Shown here: positions 9,418 to 19,781 of the stretch, piece by piece
How positions within the stretch are numbered: position 1 is the first letter of the stretch
How the letters are laid out: each line of letters opens with the position of its first letter
Source of the DNA: Vibrio injensis
GTDB lineage: Bacteria > Pseudomonadota > Gammaproteobacteria > Enterobacterales > Vibrionaceae
Direction of reading: 5' to 3'
Assembly (NCBI RefSeq): GCF_001895205.1
Contig: NZ_BDJF01000006.1
Span: 197,581-261,580 of the forward strand
DNA: 64,000 nucleotides
Notes under the pieces: model-generated
What the model saw: the letters and a program-made list of their open reading frames with translations, nothing else
Database searches by the model: none
Told to the model about the DNA's origin: nothing
Program-made: the position numbers and the translations under genes

Positions 9418-10452
9418 ATGATTCAACTTCATCAAGTTAATAAAGTCTTTCATCAGGGTGATAAAGCTATTCACGCTTTGAAGAACATTGATCTAGAGAT
9501 TAGCCAAGGAACGATTTTTGGTGTCATCGGCGCATCGGGAGCAGGGAAAAGTACCCTCATTCGTTGCGTTAACCTATTAGAAAAACCAACCAGTGGACGT
9601 GTGATTGTTGATGGAATTGATTTAACTCAGTTAACGAACCAGCAATTAGGCCAAGCCAGACGCAATATTGGGATGATTTTCCAGCACTTTAATCTGCTTT
9701 CATCCCGGACCGTGTTTGATAATATTGCACTACCGTTAGAGCTGGCTAATCATAGCCATGAGCATATTGAGCACAAAGTTAGCGAGCTATTAACCTTGGT
9801 CGGTTTAGCGGATAAACGGCATACCTATCCTGCCAATTTAAGTGGCGGCCAGAAACAGCGAGTAGCAATTGCTCGCGCGCTGGCCTGTGAGCCAAAGGTA
9901 CTGCTATGTGATGAAGCCACCAGTGCTCTTGACCCTGCCACAACTCAGTCAATTTTAGAACTGTTAAAAGAAATTAACCGCAAACTGAATATTACTATTT
10001 TACTCATCACCCATGAAATGGATGTAGTAAAAAGCATTTGCCATCAAGTGGCGATCATCGGTGATGGTGAATTGGTGGAAAAAGGCACGGTAGGCGATAT
10101 TTTTGCTCATCCTAAAACCGAATTAGCGCATCAATTTATTCGCTCAACGTTAGATCTTTCTATTCCTGAAGATTATCAAGCTCGCTTACAACCGACTCGC
10201 GTGGCTGGGAGCTATCCGTTAGTGCGCTTGGAATTCACTGGAGCGACTGTTGACGCGCCCTTAATGTCGCAAATCGCCCGTAAATTTAATATTGATGTCA
10301 GTATCTTAAGCTCTGATCTCGATTACGCTGGCGGCGTGAAATTTGGCATGATGGTGGCGGAAATTTTCGGTGATGATGACAATGATGCGGCGGCGATAGA
10401 TTATCTTCGCGACAATAATGTAAAAGTTGAGGTGCTTGGTTATGTCCTTTAA
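9418..10452 (+). CDS. metN: Methionine ABC transporter, ATP-binding protein
   Basis: This is the cytoplasmic ATPase of the D/L-methionine importer MetNIQ. It shows Walker [10 protein letters not shown] (38-46), signature LSGGQ (141-145) and Walker B VLLCDE (161-166), followed by a C-terminal NIL/ACT-like domain, which in E. coli MetN binds methionine and inhibits transport. I chose the ATG giving [13 protein letters not shown], which yields 344 residues against 343 in E. coli; an ATG 11 codons upstream is in frame but adds non-homologous sequence. It is first in metNIQ, and metI overlaps its end by 11 bp. MetJ boxes lie about 90 bp upstream. Confidence 0.96.
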   Translation: MIQLHQVNKVFHQGDKAIHALKNIDLEISQGTIFGVIGASGAGKSTLIRCVNLLEKPTSGRVIVDGIDLTQLTNQQLGQARRNIGMIFQHFNLLSSRTVFDNIALPLELANHSHEHIEHKVSELLTLVGLADKRHTYPANLSGGQKQRVAIARALACEPKVLLCDEATSALDPATTQSILELLKEINRKLNITILLITHEMDVVKSICHQVAIIGDGELVEKGTVGDIFAHPKTELAHQFIRSTLDLSIPEDYQARLQPTRVAGSYPLVRLEFTGATVDAPLMSQIARKFNIDVSILSSDLDYAGGVKFGMMVAEIFGDDDNDAAAIDYLRDNNVKVEVLGYVL

Positions 10453-11119
10453 TACGATTATCGACTGGATCGCTTTTAATGGTGATTTACTACTCAGCGC
10501 CACTTGGCAAACGATTTATATGGTGGCAGTCGCGGGCATTATTGGTTTTGCCATTGGTATCCCACTAGGGGTTATTTTACATACCACCAAACAAGGTGGG
10601 TTGCTGGAAAACACCAAGCTCAATCGCGTCCTTGGCGCTATTGTCAATATTGGTCGATCAATTCCATTTTTGGTGTTGATGGTGGCTATCATTCCTATCA
10701 CCAAAATGCTGGTCGGTACTTTTATTGGTACGACGGCGGCGATTGTCCCTTTAACTATAGGCGCGATTCCTTTTGTTGCCCGTTTAATTGAAGGGGCATT
10801 AATTGAAGTACCAAGCGGACTGGTTGAAGCGGCGCAAGCCATGGGCGCAACGCCGTTACAAATCATCACTAAAGTCCTGTTACCAGAGGCGATGCCAACC
10901 ATTTTAAACTCGGTCACCATCACCTTGGTGACTTTAGTCAGCTACTCAGCCATGGCGGGGACCGTGGGTGGCGGCGGTTTGGGTGATGTGGCGATTCGTT
11001 ATGGTTTTCATCGCTACGACGTCACCATCATGACCGTCACCGTCATCATGCTCATTATTTTGGTACAAATTATTCAATCGATTGGTGACCACTTAGTGCG
11101 CCGCGTTGATCACAGATAA
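10442..11119 (+). CDS. metI: Methionine ABC transporter, permease
   Basis: This is the inner-membrane channel subunit of MetNIQ, 225 residues with about five or six membrane segments. The permease coupling loop, with an EAA-type motif, is [22 protein letters not shown] (about 134-155). The start [14 protein letters not shown] overlaps the end of metN by 11 bp, which implies coupled translation; the reading frame extends five codons further upstream, but that form lacks support. Confidence 0.95.
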   Translation: MSFNTIIDWIAFNGDLLLSATWQTIYMVAVAGIIGFAIGIPLGVILHTTKQGGLLENTKLNRVLGAIVNIGRSIPFLVLMVAIIPITKMLVGTFIGTTAAIVPLTIGAIPFVARLIEGALIEVPSGLVEAAQAMGATPLQIITKVLLPEAMPTILNSVTITLVTLVSYSAMAGTVGGGGLGDVAIRYGFHRYDVTIMTVTVIMLIILVQIIQSIGDHLVRRVDHR

Positions 11120-11146
11120 TAATGTTTATATAACAAGGAGATAATA

Positions 11147-11950
11147 ATGAAGTTTTCACTTAAAGGTTTATTGGCTATTACCGCCGCGGCTATTGCATTA
11201 ACAGGATGCGGCGAAAAAGCGGTCGACATGAACAAAATCAAAGTTGGCGTGATTGCCGGTGCTGAAGAACAAGTCGCGGAAGTGGCGGCTCGCGTCGCGA
11301 AAGAGCGCTATAACCTTGAAGTCCAGCTGGTAACGTTTTCTGATTATGTGACCCCAAACGCTGCGCTTAACGATGGTTCGATTGATGCTAACGCATTTCA
11401 ACATAAACCTTATTTAGATCGTCAAATGGCCGATCGCGGCTATAAGCTAGCGATTGTCGGTAACACTTTTGTTTATCCTATCGCTGGCTATTCAAAACAA
11501 ATCACCACTCTTGATGAATTAGCTAGCGGATCACGAGTTGCGGTGCCCAATGACCCAACTAACTTAGGTCGCTCTTTATTGCTGCTACAACAACAAGGCT
11601 TAATCACCTTACGTGATAACGTTGGCCTGCTTGCGACCGTGCGTGATATCACTGACAATCCGAAAAACCTGCGCATTATGGAACTAGACGCCGCTCAGCT
11701 TCCTCGTGCTTTGGACGATGTCACACTCGCCATCATTAATACCACTTACGCCAGCTCGATTAATCTTACCCCTGAAAAAGACGGTATTTTTGTCGAAGAT
11801 AAAGAATCTCCTTACGTGAACCTACTGGTTGCTCGTCAAGATAATGTTAATGCTGAGAACGTACAAAACTTCCTCAAAGCCTATCAAACTGACGAAGTGT
11901 ATAAAGCAGCCTCAGAAATTTTCCAAGGTGGCGCAGTCAAAGGCTGGTAA
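11147..11950 (+). CDS. metQ: Methionine-binding lipoprotein
   Basis: This NlpA-family substrate-binding lipoprotein captures methionine in the periplasm for MetNI. A lipoprotein signal peptide ends in the lipobox LTGC, which makes C21 the acylated residue. The mature domain starts IKVGVIAGAEEQVAEVAA and keeps the family pattern AFQHKPYLD and VAVPNDPTNLGRSLLLLQ. The ribosome site AAGGAG is 6-7 nt before ATG. The 267 residues are normal. A strong terminator follows, which closes the operon. Confidence 0.95.
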   Translation: MKFSLKGLLAITAAAIALTGCGEKAVDMNKIKVGVIAGAEEQVAEVAARVAKERYNLEVQLVTFSDYVTPNAALNDGSIDANAFQHKPYLDRQMADRGYKLAIVGNTFVYPIAGYSKQITTLDELASGSRVAVPNDPTNLGRSLLLLQQQGLITLRDNVGLLATVRDITDNPKNLRIMELDAAQLPRALDDVTLAIINTTYASSINLTPEKDGIFVEDKESPYVNLLVARQDNVNAENVQNFLKAYQTDEVYKAASEIFQGGAVKGW

Positions 11951-11984
11951 TTGACCAACATCACTGTAGTTGCGAATACACGAC

Positions 11985-12019
11985 AAAAAAAGAGACCTGC
12001 CAGTGGCGGTCTCTTTTTT
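11985..12019 (+). terminator. Intrinsic terminator of metNIQ
   Basis: AAAAAAGAGACC and GGTCTCTTTTTT flank GCC-AGT-GGC, giving a long stem with a T-run. The A-run on the other arm makes it usable in both directions, including for the convergent gene ending at 12054. Confidence 0.88.
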
Positions 12020-12053
12020 ATTAGTGGTCATCAGTAAATGCTCGCCATTGGGA

Positions 12054-12845
12054 TCAGGCGACGGGCTCATTTTTCAAATGATCCCAAGAGAGATTGGAGA
12101 CGATTTTGCAGCCATCGCATTTAAAATGGAAAATCTCATGGATAGGCTCATCCAATAACCACGCGCCGCCGCACTTAGGACAAGGACGCGCTTGCTCATC
12201 GGCCAAACTCGTTCCACCCACTCGGTACTGATAATAATAGGTTGGGATCTTGGTTAAATACTCGATGCGTCCCCGTAAATCCCAACCACGACGAAACAGA
12301 TCGCTATCAATATCACATAGCTCATGCAGCGCGGCGTGCTCAGCTTTGCAGCCTCCCGCCATCTGAATTTCATCACAAGCTTGCCATTCCGTTTGCCATT
12401 TGATCACCGCTTTATGATCACCATTAAAGGTAGGCGGATTACGATACAAAGGAATCGGTAATAAGGTATCACCGCTACGAAGTGGCGAGCAAGTGTGCAC
12501 ATAAGTGGTGTATAGCACCTGCCAACTCGGTGGCTCAATGTCTGCTGCTTGTTCTGAGTTAATATCACGGCCAAGCAAACGCACTTTAGGAGCCAGTAAA
12601 CAAGCCTCCGATAATCGATGCAAACAGGCTTTAACAAAATCTGAATGGTATTTCGGGTGCAAACTATCTTGCTCTGGACACACGGCGCGCAAGAAAAACT
12701 CGCCATCACCAAGTACCAACGGAAACTCTCTACCCAACACTTGACCGTTATAGCGCAAGGCATCCATTAAGCCGTTGACCGCTTTATCTACCGCACTGAT
12801 CGTCGTGTTATCAAAACATTCAAACTCAAGCTCTACTACATACAT
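12054..12845 (-). CDS. Zn-ribbon-containing protein, DUF2310 family
   Basis: A conserved gammaproteobacterial protein of unknown function. The C-terminus holds a zinc ribbon with two CxxC knuckles (C222/C225 in CPKCGG and C243/C246 in CDGC). The N-terminal 200 residues lack a motif I recognise. I chose the start MYVVELEFECFDN because it follows the syd stop by 4 bp; a start seven codons upstream would run back into syd. The gene is likely co-transcribed with syd. Membership in DUF2310 (PF10071) is from recall of the family. No function is claimed. Confidence 0.8.
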   Translation of the reverse strand: MYVVELEFECFDNTTISAVDKAVNGLMDALRYNGQVLGREFPLVLGDGEFFLRAVCPEQDSLHPKYHSDFVKACLHRLSEACLLAPKVRLLGRDINSEQAADIEPPSWQVLYTTYVHTCSPLRSGDTLLPIPLYRNPPTFNGDHKAVIKWQTEWQACDEIQMAGGCKAEHAALHELCDIDSDLFRRGWDLRGRIEYLTKIPTYYYQYRVGGTSLADEQARPCPKCGGAWLLDEPIHEIFHFKCDGCKIVSNLSWDHLKNEPVA

Positions 12846-12849
12846 CGTT

Positions 12850-13395
12850 CTACACCGCTGGCTCAAGTTGGTTTAAAAAATCCACCACATCGGTGCACAA
12901 CACTTCTCGCTGATCGGTGCCTAACGTTTCTCTAATCACATTCCCAGTGAGATTACAAATCGACACCACCGCCATTTCATCATCTGTAGTAGCAATAAAA
13001 ATGGTTGGTTTTTGTTTTAAACGGCGCTGCATGACCAAGTGGCCAAGAATATTTTCCTGCAAACGAAGATAATCGTCATCACTCCAGACTTGCAATAACG
13101 TCAGCGAGTGACCGCGCCACGTTGCGGGTAAATCGCCACTGTATTGGCTGCCATAAAAAGGCGCAATATCACTATGCAAACTCAGCTCGATTCCCTGTTC
13201 TACGGCTTGTAAATCAGCACTGTGCTCACGTTCCACTGGCTGCCAATAAACGCTATTGTTACTTTGCTGCTCAATGCAAGGGGAAGGCATATGGCTTAAC
13301 TCATCACTGCTAGGCAGATGATTATGTCTCTGTTGATAAGCTTGAAGATAACGTTGCGAAAAATCACGCAACGCGGCGGCGACCAAATGAGCCAT
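12850..13395 (-). CDS. syd: SecY-interacting protein Syd
   Basis: Syd is a small acidic cytoplasmic protein that in E. coli binds SecY and is thought to act in quality control of the translocon. The product is recognised by SYD-family stretches PSPCIEQ, VYWQPVEREH, LTLLQVWSDDDYLRLQENILGHLVMQ and FIATTDDEMAVVSICNLTGNVIRETLGT. I chose the ATG preceded by GGAGAACCCT, giving MAHLVAAALRDFSQRY and 181 residues, the E. coli length; longer in-frame starts exist. It is divergent from queF, as in E. coli. Confidence 0.95.
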   Translation of the reverse strand: MAHLVAAALRDFSQRYLQAYQQRHNHLPSSDELSHMPSPCIEQQSNNSVYWQPVEREHSADLQAVEQGIELSLHSDIAPFYGSQYSGDLPATWRGHSLTLLQVWSDDDYLRLQENILGHLVMQRRLKQKPTIFIATTDDEMAVVSICNLTGNVIRETLGTDQREVLCTDVVDFLNQLEPAV

Positions 13396-13491
13396 AGGGT
13401 TCTCCATAACGAAACTGACCACAAACGCTAATGACAGCGTGAGCAGTATTGCGTAAAATTCTGATTATTCTAATCGATTTGATGATAAATG

Positions 13492-14337
13492 ATGAGCAAA
13501 TATTCTGATGCCAAGGAGCTATCTGGCTTAACTCTTGGCAAAGCCACTGCCTATGCCAGCCAATATGACCCAAGTTTGTTGCAACCGGTACCACGCAGCC
13601 TCAACCGCAACGATCTCGACCTTGGTGAGACTCTCCCCTTTCAAGGCTGTGACATTTGGACTTTATATGAGCTCTCTTGGTTAAACAGTAAAGGGCTACC
13701 ACAAGTGGCGATTGGTGAAGTGCGCATTCCAGCCACCAGCGCTAACTTAATTGAATCTAAATCGTTCAAACTGTACTTAAACAGCTTCAATCAATCTCGT
13801 TTTCAAGACTGGCAAACGGTACAAACTCACTTAATTAACGATCTGTCGGCGTGCGCCGGTGAAAACGTTGCAGTGCAGTTATTCTCACTCGATCACTATA
13901 CCAATCAACCGATTGTTTCGATGCAAGGAGAATGTATTGATCAGCAAGAGATTGAAATCGAACACTATCAGTTTGATGCGAGCTTATTAGAGCAAGCGAC
14001 GGATACTGACATCGTTACAGAAACGCTGCACAGCCACTTACTTAAATCAAACTGCTTGATCACCAATCAACCCGATTGGGGCAGTGTTGAAATCACTTAT
14101 CACGGGCCAAAAATACAACGCGAAGCGTTATTACGTTATATTGTCTCATTCCGTGAGCATAATGAATTTCATGAGCAATGCGTTGAGCGAATTTTCCACG
14201 ATTTGTGTCGTTACTGCCAACCAAAGCAACTGACAGTATTCGCGCGTTATACTCGTCGAGGTGGCCTAGATATCAACCCATTCCGCTCAACGGAGCAATC
14301 ATCACCTGAGCATAATTTACGCATGGCTCGCCAATAA
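13492..14337 (+). CDS. queF: NADPH-dependent 7-cyano-7-deazaguanine reductase
   Basis: QueF reduces preQ0 to preQ1 in the queuosine pathway, which modifies tRNAs with GUN anticodons such as the tRNA-Tyr array in this window. It is the long two-lobed form (281 residues). The QueF motif [11 protein letters not shown] is at about 88-98 and the catalytic pair is C188 ([11 protein letters not shown]) and D195 (PDWGS). Two ATGs are adjacent (13489 and 13492); the second gives the usual N-terminus [16 protein letters not shown]. It is divergent from syd, and a TPR gene follows 16 bp after the stop. Confidence 0.95.
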   Translation: MSKYSDAKELSGLTLGKATAYASQYDPSLLQPVPRSLNRNDLDLGETLPFQGCDIWTLYELSWLNSKGLPQVAIGEVRIPATSANLIESKSFKLYLNSFNQSRFQDWQTVQTHLINDLSACAGENVAVQLFSLDHYTNQPIVSMQGECIDQQEIEIEHYQFDASLLEQATDTDIVTETLHSHLLKSNCLITNQPDWGSVEITYHGPKIQREALLRYIVSFREHNEFHEQCVERIFHDLCRYCQPKQLTVFARYTRRGGLDINPFRSTEQSSPEHNLRMARQ

Positions 14338-14353
14338 AAGGACGCCCATTATA

Positions 14354-16621
14354 ATGCCCTCTTTCCGCTGGATACCTTACCTTTGCCTACTCCTTCTGAG
14401 CATTTCTCCTTGGGTAAAAGCCGCCGTCTACGCTTCGCCGCAGCTCAACGAAGCGCACGGACTATTGGAGATTTCTCCCATTCAGGCCAAAAATCTTGTC
14501 GAAGAGTATTTAGAGCAGCGTAAGCTAGCGGATAAGACGGAGAAAACACCGTCCAATATTAGTCGAGATGAAACCGATAATCGTATTCGAACCCCAAGTA
14601 GCAGCATTGATGCACTAAAGATTTTAGCCACAGCTGAGTTTGTCTTAGGTAATACACAAACGGCGTTTGACACGCTCAATGAAGCCAAGCAGCTCGCGCA
14701 AGAGCATCAGCTTCCTTATTTGGCGTTAGACCTAGATATTATGACGATTCGTTTACATTGGCGACACAATCACGATGCCGATGCCGCTCGCCAACAACTG
14801 AACGAGCTCACTCATCAACACCCTCTCTTGCTTGAGGAACATCGCCTCTCAAAACAAATTGATTATCATATCACCATGCTCAGGGCAGAAATTGCCTCAC
14901 AAAATAACGAGCTTACTCTGGCTAATCAACTGTTTGCAGAAGCCAAACCTTATCTTGAATCATTGCAAGCCAAAAAACCCTTGATTGAATACCATCTGAT
15001 CGTGGGAGAACATTACCTACACCATAAACTCTACAATTTAGCTTTATCTGAACTTCTTACGGCTTATTGGGGAGCAATAGAAACCAATGCCAGTGCCGAA
15101 TTAGCAAAAACCAATAATCTATTAGCACAGTTGTTTTATGAGCGTCGGGTACTGGATAAAGCTTTAGTTCATCTCTCTCAAGCCGCTGAATTTTATGGTA
15201 ACTATGAAAAATCGCCGATCCTTGTTTCCGTCCTTAAACGGATGGGTGACGTTTATTTTCAACAAGGTAAGTACAATTTAGCCTTGGTACATTATTTTAA
15301 TGTTATCGATCATGAAAGCAGTGAACTCAATCTGGCCAGTGTGATTGATGTTCGGTTAAGTTTATCCGCGACTTATCGGCAGCTCTATAACTATACGTTG
15401 GCCGAACAATATCTCAGCGTGGCGAAAGAACTCCTTCAGTACACACCAAACTTACGCTTGCAAGCGCGAGCCGCCTTACTTAGTGCTCAGTTAGCTCTAT
15501 CTCAGCAAAACAATAAACAAGTCATTGATTATGCCCAAGCGGCAATAAAGTTTAATGAAACACTACACGACATGGAAATTGAAGAGCAAGCCTATCAACT
15601 TCTTTCCTTAGGTTATGAGCAAAAAGAGCAATATTTACCCGCGTTAGAATGGAGTAAAAAAAGCCACCAAATCACTCAACGTCGCCAAGCTCAGCTTAAC
15701 CAAATTAGTGAAGATGCCTTTCGCCAGCAAAAAGAATTTGTTGAACAAACCCTGCATTTAGTTGGCCAAGAAAAAGCCCTACAAGCGACTCAACGTGAAT
15801 ACAGTAAATTTCAAAAAATCGCTTTTACGCTATTTTTAACCAGCATTGTGCTGTTTCTCTACCTGATGCGTCGTGGTTATATTATCCAAAACCAACAAGA
15901 CGAAATCGATGAGCTAAATAGCCATTTATTCACTCACTCTCGTTCTCGTTTACCCAACCTAAGAATGCTCAATGCGAAGTTACTCTCTTCTCTTCAACGC
16001 AGTAGCTATAATTACGAGCAGTGGTTAATTGGTGAATTGATTCATGAACCGTTAAATGATCGTCTACGCTTTGCGATGATTGATCTCCCTTTCCTGCGCA
16101 GCATGTACTTACAACATGGCTATACGGCTGGTGTGGAACTCGAACATGCCTTTGGGCGTTTTTTAACTGACCATCTGGAAGAGCCAGCCCGGCTCTATCA
16201 TTTCTCGGATGCAAACTTACTGTACATTGAACCGAATACCGATCGGGATCGGCCACCAGAGGAACTGTTTAATAAAGTTCAAGACTTGATCAATCAGTTC
16301 CAACCAGAGCGGCGTTTAAACCGAACGATTCGCTTAGGTATTGCCGATTATCCTTTTTTACCTAGAGCCTACACCGCCATCAATGATAAAGAATTATTGG
16401 ATATTCTATTGATGGCGACTGGTGTTGCTAGAGAGCTGAGCCTAAAAGACAACGCCAGTCATTGGGTCTATTTTAAAGCCATAGATAACGCCCCAGCGGC
16501 CAGTTTCGCCTCTAGTAACATCCGTAAATCGTGTCAACAAGCGATCAATCAAGGACTGATTAAGGTCCATTCATCTTATCGTGATGAAGAACAGATCAAA
16601 AAATTTTTAAAAGATGGATAA
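14354..16621 (+). CDS. TPR-repeat, membrane-anchored protein with degenerate GGDEF-like domain
   Basis: A 755-residue protein with an N-terminal signal peptide ending around VKAAVYAS and a periplasmic helical region (about 25-470) made of tetratricopeptide-like repeats (for example ALKILATAEFVLGNTQTAFDTLNEAKQLA). One membrane segment (about 488-507, FTLFLTSIVLFLYLM) and a coiled-coil linker follow. The C-terminal 220 residues have the fold pattern of a GGDEF domain, but no GGDEF signature is present: its place, near residue 612, reads RLYHFSDANLLYIEP. It is therefore probably not a cyclase; it may bind nucleotide or partners instead. It starts 16 bp after queF and is followed by a GGDEF gene on the same strand. 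I do not recognise a named orthologue. Confidence 0.75.
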   Translation: MPSFRWIPYLCLLLLSISPWVKAAVYASPQLNEAHGLLEISPIQAKNLVEEYLEQRKLADKTEKTPSNISRDETDNRIRTPSSSIDALKILATAEFVLGNTQTAFDTLNEAKQLAQEHQLPYLALDLDIMTIRLHWRHNHDADAARQQLNELTHQHPLLLEEHRLSKQIDYHITMLRAEIASQNNELTLANQLFAEAKPYLESLQAKKPLIEYHLIVGEHYLHHKLYNLALSELLTAYWGAIETNASAELAKTNNLLAQLFYERRVLDKALVHLSQAAEFYGNYEKSPILVSVLKRMGDVYFQQGKYNLALVHYFNVIDHESSELNLASVIDVRLSLSATYRQLYNYTLAEQYLSVAKELLQYTPNLRLQARAALLSAQLALSQQNNKQVIDYAQAAIKFNETLHDMEIEEQAYQLLSLGYEQKEQYLPALEWSKKSHQITQRRQAQLNQISEDAFRQQKEFVEQTLHLVGQEKALQATQREYSKFQKIAFTLFLTSIVLFLYLMRRGYIIQNQQDEIDELNSHLFTHSRSRLPNLRMLNAKLLSSLQRSSYNYEQWLIGELIHEPLNDRLRFAMIDLPFLRSMYLQHGYTAGVELEHAFGRFLTDHLEEPARLYHFSDANLLYIEPNTDRDRPPEELFNKVQDLINQFQPERRLNRTIRLGIADYPFLPRAYTAINDKELLDILLMATGVARELSLKDNASHWVYFKAIDNAPAASFASSNIRKSCQQAINQGLIKVHSSYRDEEQIKKFLKDG

Positions 16622-16770
16622 ATGCTATGCGGTTAACAAATTGAGCTAATGATCCGTGCCGATTATTTGTTATTATCGACAAATTGATAAATAGCGTCTC
16701 ATCCTTGAGATAGTGTAAATTGGTCATTAGAGACTAGCTCAATTTTCCTGGTTTAGCCGTACTGGAGCGC

Positions 16771-18063
16771 ATGTTGAAACCACAAACATCGAACGATGCA
16801 CAGCAAATTCCCCCTGCGGATATCCGAGTCAAACAGTGTGCTGAGACCCTGTTATATCTACCAGGATTACCCATCAAACTTAAACGTGATGTTCAGCAAC
16901 TTTTAAGTCTCCCCCAAACACAGACAGGGCAAGATCAAGCATTACGTTTACTGAATTTATACCAACGCGCGGTGAAAATTTTTGCTCATAATGGCCATGC
17001 GGGGACCCCAGGTACTCTCCATAATACCGATCAGATCCTCCTGAATCAGCTTAGTAATGAACTACAACACCTGATCACCGAGCTAGATTTTGAAGGAGAA
17101 GCCGGAGATTTACTGACCGATATCCGCAGCAAGCTATTACTTGGAGTCAATAGCCAAGGATTACTTGAGTTGGCTTTGCAAGTACTCAAATTAGTTATCG
17201 ATGGAACCCAATATGAGCGTAAAAATTCAGAGAAATTCCTCGAACAAATCAATAGTTCATTATCGAAAAATCTGCAAAGCACCCGCGTTAATCTTGAGCA
17301 AAGCACCCATTATCAACAGCATCGCCAACATATGCATCAAGATCTTCTTCATCTCGTCAACCGCGGTCAACATGCTTTATCATCACAAGCCAGCGAATCC
17401 AATAAGCCTGTAAGTGCGGTATTGAGTGAAATTGAAGCCTTATCCGAGCGTTTGATTCATGCTGAACAACGAGAACAAGTGCTGATTGAACGTATGCAAT
17501 ATACCCAGCAGCAAATGGAAACCTTGCTAGAGCTGACCCAAGATTATCGCCGTCGATTAGAAGATCAAGCGCAGCGACTGCTGCAAGATCCACTGACTAA
17601 ATTGTATAACCGTACTGCGTTTAATGATCGATTAGAATTGGAGTATCGACGCTGGATTCGTACGCAGCATAATCTGCGTCTGGTGATTTTAGATATTGAT
17701 GCTTTTAAAGCCATTAATGAAAGTTTTGGTTATCTTGCTGGTGATAAAGCGTTAAAAGTGATTGCTCGAACCATTCATAAAGAGTTGGAGAAAACCGATA
17801 CCGCTGCGCGTTTTTCAGGAGAAGAATTCATCTTACTGTTACCAGAACGCGCCGATAATGAGTGCCATCAGGTTATACAAAAAATACAGCGTAATGTGGC
17901 TAGACTGCCTTTTAAATTTCGCGATAAACAGATCACCATCACTCTTAGTGCCGCTTCAACCCACTTTAAAGAAGCCGATACACCAGAAATTGTTCTTGAA
18001 CGGTTGCATCGTTCCCTACAGGAGATGAAGCCTTATGGTCCTAATCAACTGGCTTGGAAATAA
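16771..18063 (+). CDS. GGDEF-domain protein, putative diguanylate cyclase (SGEEF variant)
   Basis: A soluble 430-residue protein with no signal peptide or membrane segment. Residues 1-220 are helical with no sensory domain I recognise; about 220-272 is a coiled-coil linker; the GGDEF domain runs from DPLTKLYNR (273-281) to the end. Metal-binding aspartates D308/D310 lie in LDIDAFKAIN. The signature is SGEEF (349-353) instead of GG(D/E)EF; first-position changes occur in some active cyclases. The usual product-inhibition site RxxD five residues before the signature reads EKTD, so the arginine is missing and feedback inhibition is probably lost. Function as a c-di-GMP synthase is likely but unproven. 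Confidence 0.82.
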   Translation: MLKPQTSNDAQQIPPADIRVKQCAETLLYLPGLPIKLKRDVQQLLSLPQTQTGQDQALRLLNLYQRAVKIFAHNGHAGTPGTLHNTDQILLNQLSNELQHLITELDFEGEAGDLLTDIRSKLLLGVNSQGLLELALQVLKLVIDGTQYERKNSEKFLEQINSSLSKNLQSTRVNLEQSTHYQQHRQHMHQDLLHLVNRGQHALSSQASESNKPVSAVLSEIEALSERLIHAEQREQVLIERMQYTQQQMETLLELTQDYRRRLEDQAQRLLQDPLTKLYNRTAFNDRLELEYRRWIRTQHNLRLVILDIDAFKAINESFGYLAGDKALKVIARTIHKELEKTDTAARFSGEEFILLLPERADNECHQVIQKIQRNVARLPFKFRDKQITITLSAASTHFKEADTPEIVLERLHRSLQEMKPYGPNQLAWK

Positions 18064-18345
18064 GTCACTAACCGAACAACATTTAACCACTCACCGTAAA
18101 CTTAGTGACTCATTTCACATCTTGCGCCTAGCGATGTTTTCCAAAACCATGGTTACGCACAAGATTAATAAGCCATTTCAGACAGTTGAATCTAAACGAA
18201 CTAAAATGGCATCCCGATACGACAGAGTGTTACCCCTAAGTCACTCGTGTAAACTCTATCTCCATCAATAACGACTATGATTGAAAGAGTGCCTTGATGA
18301 CATAGGACAAATAGCACTTCTCCCCCGATTGTTAAGGAGGTCAAG

Positions 18346-19704
18346 ATGATCACTCAAGTTAGCCCAGCCGGCAGTATGGACTTACTGTCGCAACTTGAAG
18401 TAGAAAGACTCAAAAAAACCGCATCCAGTGATCTCTATCAGCTGTATCGCAATTGCAGCTTGGCAGTACTCAACTCCGGAAGCCATACCGATAACTCCAA
18501 AGAAATGCTCGAACAGTACAAAAACTTCGATATTACCGTACTGCGTCGTGAACGAGGCATTAAACTCGAACTCACTAATCCACCAGAACAAGCGTTTGTC
18601 GACGGGCAAATTATTAAAGGGATTCAAGAACACCTGTTTGCTGTGCTACGTGATATTGTTTACGTCAACATGCACTTATCTGAAAACCAAAGGCTGAACC
18701 TGACCAATGCCAGCCATATCACGAACTTGGTGTTCGGCATCTTACGTAATGCAGGTACTTTAGTGACAGGGGTAGAACCCAACCTTGTCGTCTGCTGGGG
18801 TGGACATTCGATCAATGCGACCGAATATCAATATACCCGTGAAGTTGGCCATGAATTAGGGTTAAGAGAGCTCAATATCTGTACCGGATGTGGACCCGGT
18901 GCCATGGAAGGTCCAATGAAAGGCGCAGCTATCGGTCATGCCAAACAACGCTATCAGCAACAACGCTACTTAGGCTTAACTGAACCGTCAATCATTGCTG
19001 CCGAGCCACCGAATCCGATCGTCAATCAATTAGTCATCATGCCTGATATCGAAAAGCGCCTTGAAGCTTTTGCCCGAATGGCACACGGAATCATCATTTT
19101 CCCCGGAGGTCCGGGAACCGCAGAAGAATTGCTGTATATTCTCGGGATCATGATGCACCCTGATAATGCAGACCAACCAATGCCGATTGTGTTGACAGGT
19201 CCCAAAGAAAGCGAAGCGTATTTCCGATCAATCGATCAATTTATTGGCAGTACGCTAGGTGAAGAAGCCCGCAAACACTACACAATTGTGATTGATGATC
19301 CGGTTCAAGCGGCAAGAATTATGAAAGATGCCATGCCACTGGTTCGTCAGCATCGAAAAGATCACGACGATGCGTACAGTTATAACTGGTCCTTAAAAAT
19401 TGAACCGGAATTCCAACTGCCCTTTGATCCGACTCATGACAGCATGGCGAGCTTGGATTTACATCTCAATCAGCGTCCCGAGGTACTTGCTTCCAACTTA
19501 CGCAAAGCCTTTTCTGGTATTGTTGCTGGTAATGTCAAAGCAGAAGGGATCCGCGAGATTGAACGCAAAGGGCCATTTACTCTACATGGCGAACCAGCAT
19601 TAATGAAAAAAATGGACCGATTACTCAACGACTTTGTTAATCAACATCGGATGAAACTTCCTGGTTCAACCGCTTATGTGCCTTGCTATCGAATTAGCTC
19701 CTAG
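18346..19704 (+). CDS. ppnN: Pyrimidine/purine nucleotide 5'-monophosphate nucleosidase
   Basis: This LOG-family enzyme (formerly YgdH) removes the base from nucleoside monophosphates and, in E. coli, is stimulated by (p)ppGpp. It shows the LOG signatures [11 protein letters not shown] (about 183-193) and [10 protein letters not shown] (about 252-261) in the central Rossmann-like domain, flanked by the N- and C-terminal regulatory segments typical of PpnN. It is 452 residues against 454 in E. coli. The ribosome site AAGGAGG is 6 nt before ATG, one of the strongest in the window. A terminator follows. Confidence 0.93.
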   Translation: MITQVSPAGSMDLLSQLEVERLKKTASSDLYQLYRNCSLAVLNSGSHTDNSKEMLEQYKNFDITVLRRERGIKLELTNPPEQAFVDGQIIKGIQEHLFAVLRDIVYVNMHLSENQRLNLTNASHITNLVFGILRNAGTLVTGVEPNLVVCWGGHSINATEYQYTREVGHELGLRELNICTGCGPGAMEGPMKGAAIGHAKQRYQQQRYLGLTEPSIIAAEPPNPIVNQLVIMPDIEKRLEAFARMAHGIIIFPGGPGTAEELLYILGIMMHPDNADQPMPIVLTGPKESEAYFRSIDQFIGSTLGEEARKHYTIVIDDPVQAARIMKDAMPLVRQHRKDHDDAYSYNWSLKIEPEFQLPFDPTHDSMASLDLHLNQRPEVLASNLRKAFSGIVAGNVKAEGIREIERKGPFTLHGEPALMKKMDRLLNDFVNQHRMKLPGSTAYVPCYRISS

Positions 19705-19745
19705 TGACGCTCAGCAAGGATAGAAATCTGCTTTAATTTCATTAC

Positions 19746-19774
19746 AATAAGGGCCTAACAGCCCTTATTTTTTT
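19746..19774 (+). terminator. Intrinsic terminator after ppnN
   Basis: AATAAGGGC-CTAACA-GCCCTTATT followed by a run of T. It ends only 8 bp before the xni ATG, so xni needs readthrough or a promoter inside ppnN. Confidence 0.88.
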
Positions 19775-19781
19775 GGTGATT

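Noticed and set aside
10516..10923. A 135-codon minus-strand frame inside metI
   Set aside because: Mirror of a conserved permease; no start signal.
16622..16770. CTAATGA/TCATTAG inverted repeat about 75 bp apart
   Set aside because: Too short and spaced for a hairpin; no known regulator fits.
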